A DNA stretch of 64,000 nucleotides from CANKHA01 sp963731585 (GTDB taxonomy: Bacteria > Pseudomonadota > Alphaproteobacteria > Rhizobiales > Xanthobacteraceae), in the NCBI GenBank assembly GCA_963731585.1, contig CAVSWC010000007.1, forward strand, positions 124,001 to 188,000. The letters are read 5' to 3'. The translations under genes were made by a program, and so were the position numbers. Of this stretch, positions 27,019 to 35,954 are shown piece after piece. Under the pieces are notes generated by a model. It searched no databases and had not been told where the DNA came from. It saw only the letters and a program-made list of their open reading frames with translations. Every line of letters starts with the position of its first letter. The first letter of the stretch is position 1.

Positions 27019-28095
27019 TCAGGTGTTGTCGCCGCGAAGCGCTTCACACAGCGCCTCCGTGACCTGTCGCGTCGTCGCTTTGCCGCCGAGATCGGGCGTG
27101 TGCAGCTTGGGGTCGCCGGTCACGCGTTCGACCGCCCGCATCAGCCTCTTTGCCGCCGTCGTCTCGCCCAGATGTTCGAGCATCATCGCCCCCGTCCAGA
27201 ACGTCGCCACCGGGTTGGCGATTCCCTTGCCCGTGATGTCGAAAGCCGAGCCGTGGATGGGCTCGAACATCGAGGGCGTCTTTCGCTCGGGATTGAGATT
27301 CGCGGTCGGCGCGATGCCGAGCGAGCCGGCCAAGGCCGCGGCGAGATCGGACAGGATGTCGGCATGGAGATTGGTGGCAACGATCGTGTCGAGTGTCTCG
27401 GGTCTGCTGACCATGCGCATGGTCATGGCGTCGACCAGCATCTTGTCCCAGGTCACGTCGGTAAAGGACTGCGCGACTTCGGCGGCGATCTCGTCCCACA
27501 TCACCATGCCGTGGCGCTGCGCATTCGACTTGGTCACCACGGTGAGTAGCTTGCGCGGGCGCGAGCGCGCCACTTCGAAGGCGAAGCGGATGATGCGGGT
27601 CACGCCGGCGCGCGTGAACATCGCGACGTCGGTCGCGACCTCCTCCGGCAGGCCCTTGTGCACGCGCCCGCCGACCCCGGCGTATTCGCCTTCCGAGTTC
27701 TCCCGGACGATGACCCAATCGAGCTCAGGCCCGGATACGTGCCGGAGCGGGCTCGTGATGCCCGGCAGGATGCGGGTCGGACGCACGTTGGCGTATTGGT
27801 CGAGAGGCTGGCAGATCGCAAGCCGCAGGCCCCACAGCGTGATGTGGTCGGGAATGTCGGGCGCACCGACGGCGCCGAAATAGATCGCGTCGAATTTGCG
27901 CAGCCGGTCGGCGCCGTCCTCCGGCATCATGACGCCGTGCTTCTTGTAGTAGTCCGATCCCCAGTCGAAATGCTCGACCTCGAACTTGAAGCCGCCGTCG
28001 CGTTCGGCACAAACTTCGAGCGCCTCGAGACCGGCGGCAATCACCTCCGGCCCGATGCCATCTCCTCCGATGGCCGCGATGCGATGGGTGCGCAT
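27019..28095 (-). CDS. Tartrate dehydrogenase/decarboxylase-type beta-decarboxylating dehydrogenase
   Basis: 358 residues from the ATG at 28095 (MRTHRIAAIGGDGIGPEVI), preceded by AAAAAGGAA; an upstream in-frame TTG at 28101 is less likely. Isocitrate/isopropylmalate-dehydrogenase-like motifs: GDGIGPEVIAAG, RPTRILPGI, VIVRENSEGEYAG, TKSNAQRHGMVMWDE, DAMTMRMV, NLHADILSDLAAALAGSLG and FEPIHGSAFDI. The set matches the tartrate/D-malate dehydrogenase branch (TtuC/DmlA) rather than LeuB. A Bug-type binding protein gene lies 114 bases upstream, so uptake and oxidation of a hydroxy- or dicarboxylate are likely linked. Confidence 0.88.
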   Translation of the reverse strand: MRTHRIAAIGGDGIGPEVIAAGLEALEVCAERDGGFKFEVEHFDWGSDYYKKHGVMMPEDGADRLRKFDAIYFGAVGAPDIPDHITLWGLRLAICQPLDQYANVRPTRILPGITSPLRHVSGPELDWVIVRENSEGEYAGVGGRVHKGLPEEVATDVAMFTRAGVTRIIRFAFEVARSRPRKLLTVVTKSNAQRHGMVMWDEIAAEVAQSFTDVTWDKMLVDAMTMRMVSRPETLDTIVATNLHADILSDLAAALAGSLGIAPTANLNPERKTPSMFEPIHGSAFDITGKGIANPVATFWTGAMMLEHLGETTAAKRLMRAVERVTGDPKLHTPDLGGKATTRQVTEALCEALRGDNT

Positions 28096-28209
28096 GATCA
28101 ATTCCTTTTTGAATCCTTCGGGGGTTCAAACACAAGATGTCCGCGGGGCAAGCGCTGCCGCAACCGCAGCAGAATCGGTTCCGCCGCCGTTTCCTTCAGC
28201 ACCGATCCT

Positions 28210-29199
28210 TTACTTTTCGGCGGCGCCGGCCAGGAGCTTGTTCCAGCGCGCGATCTCGGACTGGAAGCGCTCGTCGAGGGCGGCAGGCGTCGCCATCTCG
28301 GCGGACACGGGCGCGGTGCCGAGGGCGGCGAAGCGTTCGATCACCTTCGGGTCGGCGAGCGCCTTCCGAAGCGAGGCCGCGAGCTTCTGGCGGATCGGCT
28401 CTGGCGTGCCCTTGGGGGCCCAGACCGCGTGCCAGGCCGAGAGGTCGAAGCCCTTGACGCCGCTTTCCGCGAGCGTCGGGACATCGGGCAGGATCTTGAT
28501 CCGCTCGCGGGTGGTGACGGCGTAGGGCTTGATCTGGCCGGCCTCGATCTGGTTGGCGGTGTTGGTGGTCTGGTCGCACATGAGGTCGATCTGGCCGCCG
28601 ACGAGGTCGTTCATGGCCGGTCCGGTGCCCTTGTAGGGAACCACCGTCAGCTTGACGCCGGTGGCATCGATCAGAAGGCGGCCGCAGAGGTCGGAGACCG
28701 CGCCGACTCCGGCCGTGCCGAAGGTCGCACCGGCGCCCTTGCCCTTCAACCAGTCGAACAGTGCCGTCACGTCCGGCGGCGGAAGGTCCTTTCGGCCGAC
28801 GATGGTCAGCGGAACCTCGGTGACGAGCCCGACGGCATCGAAGGCTTCGCCCGGCTTGTAGGCCAGGTTCGGATAGAGCGCGCCGAAGGTCGCGACGCCG
28901 ATGTGGTAGAGCAGCAGCGTGTAGCCGTCCGGCGCCGCCTTGGCGACCCGGCCGGCGCCGAGCGAGCCGCCGGCGCCGCCGACGTTCTCGATCACCACCC
29001 GCTGGCCGAGGTCGGCGCTCATCGTCTCGGCGACAAGCCGCGCGACGGTGTCGCTCGGGCCGCCCGCGGCCGCTGGGACCACCATGGTGATCGGCCGGTT
29101 GGGGTAGGCGCCCTGCGCCAAGGAGGGGGCAGACAGAAACATCGGAACGGTTGCGAGGAAACCGAGTACGACAGCGAGAGCGAACAGGATCCGTTTCAT
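28210..29199 (-). CDS. Bug-family tripartite tricarboxylate transporter binding protein (TctC-like)
   Basis: 329 residues. A Sec signal peptide (MKRILFALAVVLGFLATVP, cleaved near SLAQG) precedes YPNRPITMVVPAAAGGPSDT, the opening of Bug proteins. Later motifs include IENVGGAGGSLGAGRVAKA, YKGTGPAMNDLVGGQIDLM and LPDVPTLAESGVKGFD. Such proteins capture carboxylates in the periplasm for TctAB-type permeases. No permease is nearby, so this is one of the many orphan Bug proteins. It is upstream of, and probably co-transcribed with, the tartrate-dehydrogenase-like gene. Confidence 0.92.
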   Translation of the reverse strand: MKRILFALAVVLGFLATVPMFLSAPSLAQGAYPNRPITMVVPAAAGGPSDTVARLVAETMSADLGQRVVIENVGGAGGSLGAGRVAKAAPDGYTLLLYHIGVATFGALYPNLAYKPGEAFDAVGLVTEVPLTIVGRKDLPPPDVTALFDWLKGKGAGATFGTAGVGAVSDLCGRLLIDATGVKLTVVPYKGTGPAMNDLVGGQIDLMCDQTTNTANQIEAGQIKPYAVTTRERIKILPDVPTLAESGVKGFDLSAWHAVWAPKGTPEPIRQKLAASLRKALADPKVIERFAALGTAPVSAEMATPAALDERFQSEIARWNKLLAGAAEK

Positions 29200-29400
29200 G
29201 TCGTGGCCCTCCTAGACAGTGTTTCAATACGCAGCATACACAGCTAAAAGTCCGAGGTAAATTTTACCTGCGCAATTCGAATGGGTAATCCGAAGCGCAA
29301 CAGAGCCTGCCACTGTACCATCGCCTTTCCGCACCTTGAGCGGCCGACTCGGCGGATTTAGGATGGCAACCGGTAGCGTTAAGTATCAGGGTGAACCACA

Positions 29401-30267
29401 GTGTCGTCTATCGTACCGGTTTTTAGAGATAGCGGATTCGACGCCGAAGCGACCCAGAAGCTGGGCAAGGCCTACGACATTGCCTGCAGGTCCCTTCACC
29501 CCAAAGGCCGCCCGCCAGTCTTCCAAGAACTCCTGGCCAAGAAGATTATCGAAGCCGCGCAGCGCGGTGAGCGCGATCCCGACCGGCTTGCGGCGATTGC
29601 TCTGGGAGTCCTGGGTCCGTTCCACCGCGACGTAACTCGCCGCTTCGGGCTCGTTCCCAATTTCTTCATGTCGGCTCCGGACGCGCCGGAAATTGTCGAG
29701 AAGCTTTGGGACTTTGCCAAGTCGGCGTATCTCGAAAACCCCATCCCGTCGATCTTCAAGGAGCGCCTGTTTGTCTTCTTGTCGCGGTTCTGCCAGATCC
29801 GCTACTGCATTGTTCGCCACTGCGGATTTCTTGTGGGTTACGGCCATTCATCGGGCGATGCAGAGGCCGCGCCGCAAACCATCGAGCAGGTGCTCAAGCT
29901 TCTCCAGGCGCCCCCGCCATGGCGGCGCCAGCTCGATCCGGTATATCAAGGTTTGACGGCAATCAGGACGCCGATCGACTGGCCCGTCCCTGAAAGTGAG
30001 GCCGAAGACTGGATATTTGCAGCTTCCGCCCTGATCTTTGTCGAACCGGCGAAGTCCGAGCGCGCCCGTCAGGCATTGCGCCTAGCGCTGGGCGGTAAGC
30101 GTCTTGAGTATCTACTCGCGCTGCTCACGTTTATCAGAGCTGCGCATTATTGGACCATCATTCATCCCGGTCTCGAAATCGAGGACGACGTCAGGGAGAT
30201 GATGAGCTCAAATAAAGAGCTCGCTTTCTTGCTCCTGCAAGACCCCGAGCTTGCTGATACGAGATGA
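29401..30267 (+). CDS. AhpD-like protein resembling the N-terminal part of rhizobial sensor kinases
   Basis: 288 residues from a GTG at 29401 behind AGGGTGA. An N-terminal helical module (ATQKLGKAYDIACRSLH, then RDPDRLAAIALGVLG) is followed by an AhpD/carboxymuconolactone-decarboxylase-like region: FGLVPNFFMSAPDAPEIVEKLW and LSRFCQIRYCIVRHCGFLVG, where Cys-x3-His fits the redox pair. From memory, this region occurs in front of PAS and HWE kinase domains in rhizobia. Here no kinase domain follows and the gene ends in a helical tail. Role unknown. Confidence 0.65.
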   Translation: MSSIVPVFRDSGFDAEATQKLGKAYDIACRSLHPKGRPPVFQELLAKKIIEAAQRGERDPDRLAAIALGVLGPFHRDVTRRFGLVPNFFMSAPDAPEIVEKLWDFAKSAYLENPIPSIFKERLFVFLSRFCQIRYCIVRHCGFLVGYGHSSGDAEAAPQTIEQVLKLLQAPPPWRRQLDPVYQGLTAIRTPIDWPVPESEAEDWIFAASALIFVEPAKSERARQALRLALGGKRLEYLLALLTFIRAAHYWTIIHPGLEIEDDVREMMSSNKELAFLLLQDPELADTR

Positions 30268-30339
30268 CCTTATGGCACGAAGCGGACTTCCGTCTCGTCC
30301 CCTTGAGATGGACCGCCACTCCGACTATCGCCTTCCCCA

Positions 30340-31266
30340 ATGCACGACATCCGCTTCGACAAGAGCTTCGATCTCGCGCCCGGCAAGGTCGAGGAGGTCG
30401 CGCCCGGCGTGCGCCGGCTGCTCGCCAATAATCCCGGACCTTTCACCTTCAAAGGCACGGTCAGCTACATCATCGGGCGCGGCAATGTCGCCATCCTCGA
30501 TCCCGGCCCGGACGATCAAGCGCATATCGCTGCGCTGCTTCACGCGGTGCGGGGCGAGACGGTGACGCATATCCTCGTCACCCACACGCATCGCGATCAT
30601 TCGCCCGCTGCTGCCGCGCTCAAGCAAGCGACCGGGGCGAAGACCTATGCCGAAGGTCCGCATCGCGCGGCGCGTCCGCTGCATATCGGCGATGCCAAGC
30701 GCGGGGAGGCCAGCGCCGACCGCGATTTCGTCCCCGATGTCGCGCTGAAAGACAGTGCAGTGATCACCGGCACGGGCTGGAGTGTCGAGGCACTGGCGAC
30801 GCCGGGCCATACGGCGAACCACATGGCCTTCGCCTTGCGCGGAACCGGTCTGCTGTTTTCCGGCGACCATGTGATGGCTTGGTCGACGACGGTCGTGGCG
30901 CCGCCGGATGGCGCCATGACGGACTACATGGCTTCACTCGAGAAGCTCGCCCGCCGTCCCGAGCATATTTATCTTCCCGGCCATGGCGGTGCGGTGAAAG
31001 ACGCGCCGCGCTTTACGGCGCAGCTCATTCGCCACCGTCAGGCGCGCGAAACCTCTATCCTGCGGCGGCTCGCGAAAGGTCCTGCCGACATCCCGACGCT
31101 GGTGCGCGCGATTTATCTCGACATCGACCCGCGGCTGGTTGGCGGCGCAGGCCTTTCCGTACTGGCGCATCTGGAGGATCTGGTGGCGCGCGGCTTGGTT
31201 GCGACCGAAGGGCCGCCCTCGATCGCAGCAACCTACCGCTTGGCCGGCGCCGGCTTGGAGGCCTGA
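30340..31266 (+). CDS. MBL-fold metallo-hydrolase (LACTB2-like)
   Basis: 308 residues. The metal-binding motif THTHRDH lies at residues 81-87, followed by TPGHTANHMAF, LFSGDHVMAW and YLPGHGGAV, giving the full set of MBL ligands. A winged-helix-like C-terminal tail (LVRAIYLDIDPRLVGGAGL) is typical of LACTB2/YflN-like hydrolases. It is probably cytoplasmic. The last 34 bases overlap the convergent DUF1499 gene. Substrate unknown; lactonase, thioesterase or RNase activities occur in the group. Confidence 0.88.
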   Translation: MHDIRFDKSFDLAPGKVEEVAPGVRRLLANNPGPFTFKGTVSYIIGRGNVAILDPGPDDQAHIAALLHAVRGETVTHILVTHTHRDHSPAAAALKQATGAKTYAEGPHRAARPLHIGDAKRGEASADRDFVPDVALKDSAVITGTGWSVEALATPGHTANHMAFALRGTGLLFSGDHVMAWSTTVVAPPDGAMTDYMASLEKLARRPEHIYLPGHGGAVKDAPRFTAQLIRHRQARETSILRRLAKGPADIPTLVRAIYLDIDPRLVGGAGLSVLAHLEDLVARGLVATEGPPSIAATYRLAGAGLEA

Positions 31267-32072
31267 GCCGGGCGTTTCGGCGTCGGCTTCTTTTCCTCCT
31301 GCACTCCCAAAATCTCGTCGATCTCTTCCAGCAGTAGGGTGATGCGCGCGGCATTGCCGCCGAGGTCATGCGGTCCGTAGCGGGAGGAAGAACGCACGTC
31401 GATTCGCGCGCCTTCGCCGTCGGGGCGCGTACGCACAACCACGTCCTCACGAAACCCCATGATCGGCGTGCGCGATACCGCTTCGATCCGGCCTTCGCGC
31501 CGGCCCGGCTGCGGCGCGCGCGCATCGACGATGAACCATCTGCGCTTGGTGATCACCGCGAGCGCCGTCTCATAGGCCTGTTGCGGCGTCGATGTAACAA
31601 CCAGCGGCTCGATATCGGGATAGGCGGCGCGTTGTTTTTCCGCCGCCGCACGCCCGGGATAGGAGATCGGATTGGCGTCGCGCGGACGCAAGCGCGCGAT
31701 GGTCTCGAAGCGTGGCGGATCGTCCGGATCGGTCACCACATCGGTGATCGGGGGCAGGCGATAGGCCTGGAGGCCGAGATAGGCAGGATAGGCAAGCAGC
31801 GCCAAACCGATGAAAAGCGCGAGCAGGGCGGAGCCGAGCCCCTCGGTACCTTCCCGCCAGATCACAACGAAAGCCGCAAAGGCGAGCAGGATTGAGACAG
31901 CGGCGAAAGCCAGCGCACCGATGAAAGTGGCGATCGCCGGCCGGATCTCCAACAGGCCGGAACGGACAATGATGATGGAGAGGATCGAGGCGACAAGCGC
32001 GAACAGCGCCAGCCGCCGGGCCCACAAGGCAGTCTGCGACAACGGTTCTTCAACGATGCGTCGGCGGCCCAT
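31233..32072 (-). CDS. DUF1499 domain membrane protein
   Basis: 279 residues. Three hydrophobic segments occupy the first 105 residues (ALFALVASILSIIIV, FIGALAFAAVSILLAFAAF, LLALFIGLALLAYP). The C-terminal part is DUF1499: ISYPGRAAAEKQRAAYPD, TSTPQQAYETALAVITKRRW and FREDVVVRTRPDGEGARIDVRSSSR. A proline- and lysine-rich tail ends the protein. Function unknown. The 3' end overlaps the convergent MBL hydrolase by 34 bases, and the gene begins 26 bases after the M48 protease stop on the same strand. Confidence 0.88.
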   Translation of the reverse strand: MGRRRIVEEPLSQTALWARRLALFALVASILSIIIVRSGLLEIRPAIATFIGALAFAAVSILLAFAAFVVIWREGTEGLGSALLALFIGLALLAYPAYLGLQAYRLPPITDVVTDPDDPPRFETIARLRPRDANPISYPGRAAAEKQRAAYPDIEPLVVTSTPQQAYETALAVITKRRWFIVDARAPQPGRREGRIEAVSRTPIMGFREDVVVRTRPDGEGARIDVRSSSRYGPHDLGGNAARITLLLEEIDEILGVQEEKKPTPKRPAQASKPAPAKR

Positions 32073-32098
32073 GGCTCAGCGCCCCGCGCAGATGTTTT

Positions 32099-33179
32099 TC
32101 AGCGATGCCCATTGCGCACCGTCGAGCAGGGGACTGCCTGCCCGGGCTTGGCGAGTGAGCGGATCGCGGCAACGCGCTGCGCAGTCTGCGGATGATCGCG
32201 CAGGATCGCCGGCCCCGCGTCATGCAAAGCGTCGATGCGCGACAGCAAGGTGCCGAGCGATTCCGCCTTGCCGCCGACCCTGTTCATCAGCGCCACCGCA
32301 TAAGCGTCCGCCGCGGCTTCCGTTTCGCGTGAATAGGATGATTGCAATACCGAGTTCGCAGCTATCACAATGGCTCCCCCGCCGACAAAATCGCCGAACA
32401 ACATTCCGAATAGAAACGACAGGCCCGCTGTCTCCAGTAACGCTCTAACGCCGTCGCGGCGAACGACATGGCCCAGTTCGTGGGCGATGACTCCGGCCAA
32501 TTCATCCGGCGTCTGCGCTTCGGCGATCAAGCCCTCGAAGAGGTAAATCCGTCCACCCGGGAGCGCAATGGCATTCGGCTCCTTGCGGCGCATGACGCCT
32601 GCGCGCAGCGGCATGGGCAAGGCGGCTTCCGCTTCGAGGGGGGCGATCAGCGCGGAAAGCGCCGCGCGTCCGGGCCCTTCACCGACGGCTTCGCCGCATT
32701 CAAGCGGCATGCCGGCGACATCGCTGCCCAGGCTGGCGCGTAACTGCGCGTCCACCGCCTGACCCAATCTGTGTTCCACCCCGAATGGCAAGAGCGGCGT
32801 CAGGCGCGTGGCCAGCGCGGGCAAGCCGAACAGGGCCATCGAGCCAATCGAGGCTACCGCCAGGATCACAAGTGCCGCGACCTTCATGCTCATGCGCCGC
32901 TGCACCTCCCCGGTGCGGTCGACGGCCGTCGCCTTATCGTCGATCGCTGCAGCGAAAATCGGGATCACGGATTTCCAGGCGCGCCAGCGACCCGCGGCAG
33001 CGGCTCAGCCGCAGCACCTGATCGGGGGAATGCACCTGGTCGAGCTCGGCATAAGGCCATTGCGCCAACAGCTGCCCCTCCCGGCTGCGCAGCACGAGGT
33101 CGGCCGGTGCAAGCTCCACCGTCACCTCCTGCCGCGCGCTGCTATTGCCGTCAAAGAAAATGCCGCTGCCTGATGTCAT
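32099..33179 (-). pseudogene. M48 family zinc metalloprotease, one frameshift
   Basis: The main open part from about 32960 carries one transmembrane segment (VAALVILAVASIGSMALFG) and the M48 site ELAGVIAHELGHVVRRDG, with a downstream ETEAAADAYAV acid. The true start is the ATG at 33179 (MTSGSGIFFDGNSSARQEV); that N-terminal part is DUF7092-like (YAELDQVHSPDQVLRLSR) and is one base out of frame, joining near 32958. The length is 3n+1, fitting a single inserted base. BepA/HtpX-like quality control of envelope proteins is likely. It lies 10 bases after the YjgN-type gene. Confidence 0.88.
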
Positions 33180-33189
33180 CCGTGTGTTC

Positions 33190-34470
33190 TCAGATGCCGC
33201 CGAGATGCAGTGCGTCCGCGAGTCCTTCGCCGAGCGCGGAGGTCGGCCGGCCGGCAGCTTTGACACGATCCAAAGCAGCGATGCCGGAAATCTCCGCTGC
33301 TTCCATCCCGTGGCGCCAAAGCGCCAGCTTCACGGTGGCCTGGTAGATTGTCGAGTAGCCGAGCGCGATGATCATATAGCCCACAACGGCGGCGCCGAGG
33401 GTTATCAGTTCCTCCGCTTCCGCGGTAGGGAATTTGCCCTCCAGTAAATTTCCCGCGCCAAGCGCGGCAAATCCAACAAGCGAGAAGCCGATAGCAAACA
33501 GAATTCCGTAAAGCAAAAAGCGGAAATAGGCGCGGTAGATTTGTCCGGTGCGCAGACGCGACGTCACAGTCACATCGCCGAAACGCAGACCCGTGCTCCA
33601 CCAGCGCAGCACCATCGCCTGAAAGGCCGGATAAAGCACTGCCGCCGCCAGCGCGGACCAAACCGCAGCGCCGAGAAAGAAGGTAATCGCGCGGGCAAAT
33701 CCCGGGTTGCTGGCCTCCACCCGGGCCGCCAGCCCGCTGCCGCCTTCATTCACCGCTTCCGTCAGCGCCGGCCAGTCGATGGCGTGAGCCGCCGCCGCGA
33801 TGCCGGCCAACACGGGGCCGATCACCAAAAGCCAAAGCGGCAGGCCGCGCAGGAAAAGCTCGAGCGCCGAGCCGTCGAAATAGCCGGCAAGGTCGCCATA
33901 ATAAGTGCGGCGCATCTTGAACCGCTCCAGGCTCTTCTGCGCCCAGGGATAGGCGAGCCCGAGCGTCAGCGCGATCGCCGCCCACCACATCACCGCATAA
34001 AAAGCGTAAGCCCAGGCGGAGCCGGTCTGATAAAAGCGTACGCCGCGATACACCGTGCGGCTCAGGCGATAGCGGCGCGCGCGATAGATCGCGAATTGGC
34101 CGAGCAGCGCCAACAAAATGAAGGCCATGACGCCGGACAACTCACCGATCAGGCCGAGATCAAGCGCGGCGAGAAAGAACAGGATATTGAGAGGCAGCAG
34201 GATCGCGATCGCGATCAGGAAGCCAACCAGGAGCTCGAGTGCGGTGCCGGTATATTCGAGGTGATCGCCGGCGATCTCGGTGTTGCCCCAGAGAAAGCGG
34301 CGGATATCCGTCGCCAGCCAAAAACGGTAGATGCCCAGCGTGCAGATCAGCAGGAATGCGCCGCGGATCAGCAGCCGCCAATAGGGTGCATCCTTGCCGA
34401 GAAATCTCACTTTGCACAGAGCAGGAGCGGGATATGCGGTGGCCGACGCAACCGCTTCACGCAAGTTCAT
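33190..34470 (-). CDS. DUF898 (YjgN family) polytopic membrane protein
   Basis: 426 residues with about eight hydrophobic segments. YjgN features include GAFLLICTLGIYRFWLATDI and RFLWGNTEIAGDHLEYTGTA, repeated in the second half as YYGDLAGYFDGSALELF. Function is unknown. The M48 protease gene starts 10 bases after this stop, a pairing that is usual for this family and suggests a membrane-protein quality-control role. This is inference from the neighbourhood. Confidence 0.88.
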   Translation of the reverse strand: MNLREAVASATAYPAPALCKVRFLGKDAPYWRLLIRGAFLLICTLGIYRFWLATDIRRFLWGNTEIAGDHLEYTGTALELLVGFLIAIAILLPLNILFFLAALDLGLIGELSGVMAFILLALLGQFAIYRARRYRLSRTVYRGVRFYQTGSAWAYAFYAVMWWAAIALTLGLAYPWAQKSLERFKMRRTYYGDLAGYFDGSALELFLRGLPLWLLVIGPVLAGIAAAAHAIDWPALTEAVNEGGSGLAARVEASNPGFARAITFFLGAAVWSALAAAVLYPAFQAMVLRWWSTGLRFGDVTVTSRLRTGQIYRAYFRFLLYGILFAIGFSLVGFAALGAGNLLEGKFPTAEAEELITLGAAVVGYMIIALGYSTIYQATVKLALWRHGMEAAEISGIAALDRVKAAGRPTSALGEGLADALHLGGI

Positions 34471-34539
34471 TCCGCTCCTCCGCCTTGTGCCACTTCCGGA
34501 TAACGGCTGCGGCGTCCGGCGGCAATGGCTTTGGCGGCG

Positions 34540-35487
34540 TCAAGGACGAAGATCCGCAGGCTTGCTTGCCAAGCGCGGTGCGATCTTGCCATTCACCCGG
34601 CGCTGATCCTTCGGCGCTGCCTGTTTGCCAAGCGGTGGGATCAGGATGTCGATCAAGGCGTTCAGCTTCGGTGAGCGCGCGCCCTTGCGCCAGACCAGCC
34701 AGGTCGTTTCTTTGTTGATCTTGGCCGGCAACTCATGGACGCTCAAACACTTGCGTTCCGGGAAGGTGCCGAGCACAGCGCGCGGCAGCATCGATATCCC
34801 CATGCCGACCACCGCGCAGCCCAGAATTGCGTGATAGGATGACATTTCAATCATGCGCTCGGGCATTTCGCCCTTGAGCGCAAACCAATCCTCAAGTTTG
34901 CGCCGGTAGAGACAGCCCTTCTCGAATACCAGCACGGTACGGGAGACCGCGTCGCGTGGCGACTTGATCGGCGGATGATTAGCCGCCGCGACGATCACCA
35001 TTTCTTCCTCGAAGGCCGCAAGCTTTTCAAATGGCGTTTCCGGAATCACACCGGCAGTCAGTGCTGCGTCGACTTCTCCGCGCAAAATGAGACCGGTAAG
35101 ATCATAGGAATTACCGGTACGCAGCTCGAGTTGCACGTCTGGATGGCGCCGGCAGTATTCGCTCAGCGGAGCAGGCAGCCGCACGGATGCGGTGCTTTCC
35201 ATCGAGCCAAGCCGGAATCGCCCGCGCGGTCTGATGTCGTGCACCGACTCCCGCGCCTCGTTGGCGAGATCGAGCAGCCGGTCGGCATAACCGAGCAACA
35301 CGTTGCCAGCAGGGGAGAGATGCAGCCGTTTACCTGCGCGAATAAACAATTCGACCCCGAGCTGCTCCTCCAGCTGGCGGATGCGTGTGGTGACGTTGGA
35401 CTGCACGCGGTTGAGCTTTTCCGCCGCACGGGTGATGCCGCCGGCCTGCACGACGGTGCGGAAGACGTTCAGATCCGACAGCTCCAT
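34540..35487 (-). CDS. LysR-family transcriptional regulator
   Basis: 315 residues from the ATG at 35487 (MELSDLNVFRTVVQ), preceded by GGAGAG. The winged helix-turn-helix is at the N-terminus (AGGITRAAEKLNRVQSNVTTRIRQLEEQLGVELF), given here as AGGITRAAEKLNRVQSNVT and RIRQLEEQLGVELF. An effector-binding domain follows (ELRTGNSYDLTGLILRGEVD). It is divergent from a DUF1127 gene and an inverted repeat lies between them, so it probably controls that gene and itself. The effector is unknown. Confidence 0.93.
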   Translation of the reverse strand: MELSDLNVFRTVVQAGGITRAAEKLNRVQSNVTTRIRQLEEQLGVELFIRAGKRLHLSPAGNVLLGYADRLLDLANEARESVHDIRPRGRFRLGSMESTASVRLPAPLSEYCRRHPDVQLELRTGNSYDLTGLILRGEVDAALTAGVIPETPFEKLAAFEEEMVIVAAANHPPIKSPRDAVSRTVLVFEKGCLYRRKLEDWFALKGEMPERMIEMSSYHAILGCAVVGMGISMLPRAVLGTFPERKCLSVHELPAKINKETTWLVWRKGARSPKLNALIDILIPPLGKQAAPKDQRRVNGKIAPRLASKPADLRP

Positions 35488-35519
35488 CATTCTCTCCAAG
35501 AGATTATTAACATCAGGAT

Positions 35520-35538
35520 TAATCATTTTACGTGATTA
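35520..35538. promoter_or_regulatory. Inverted repeat, candidate LysR-regulator box
   Basis: TAATCA (35520-35525) and TGATTA (35533-35538) are perfect inverted repeats with a 7-base spacer and lie in the lysR-DUF1127 intergenic gap, 32 bases from the lysR start. The T-N11-A spacing of LysR boxes is met. The surrounding DNA is unusually AT-rich for this window. Confidence 0.55.
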
Positions 35539-35663
35539 TGCGGCGGGCGTAAAGCTACTTGTCAAATGATCTTTGAAGGAGGGGGCCATGCCCCAATCGG
35601 AATCCAAAGTTGTGAACTACCGGCGGCGGACTCCCGCCGAACACTGCATAGCGCCCCGCCTGG

Positions 35664-35954
35664 ATGAGCGAGCGCGGCAAGGCGCTCCGGACGGAGTTCC
35701 TGCGTGAATTGTGGCGCCAGCTCGTGGCCTGGAGCCGCCGCCGGGCCGCCGTCGCGCAATTGCGGGCGCTCGATGATGCGGCGCTGAAGGATATCGGTCT
35801 GCATCGCAGCGGCATCGAGGCGGCGATTCTTAATGCCCAACCCAAAACGGAGCCCCCGCAGCGGCGGCATTTCCCACAAAAGCCGCATTTGTGCCTGCAA
35901 CGGACTAGTGCCGCCGATTTGAAGTTCCTACACCCCCGCGGCGAGCTCGGTTAG
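35664..35954 (+). CDS. DUF1127 protein with a repeat-derived C-terminus
   Basis: 96 residues. The DUF1127 core is VAQLRALDDAALKDIGLHRSGIEAAI, seen as LRALDDAALKDIGLHRSG; the family is short, basic and involved in envelope, phosphate or RNA-related traits in rhizobia. The usual domain ends near residue 60. The last 16 residues (from TSAADLKF) are encoded by hairpin H1 of the paired-hairpin element, which supplies the stop at 35952-35954. The native 3' end was therefore replaced by the repeat. It is divergent from the LysR gene. Confidence 0.8.
   Translation: MSERGKALRTEFLRELWRQLVAWSRRRAAVAQLRALDDAALKDIGLHRSGIEAAILNAQPKTEPPQRRHFPQKPHLCLQRTSAADLKFLHPRGELG

Noticed and set aside
26879..29400. 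Integrative element at tRNA-Pro
   Set aside because: No integrase, no direct repeat of the tRNA 3' end downstream, and both genes are ordinary metabolism types.
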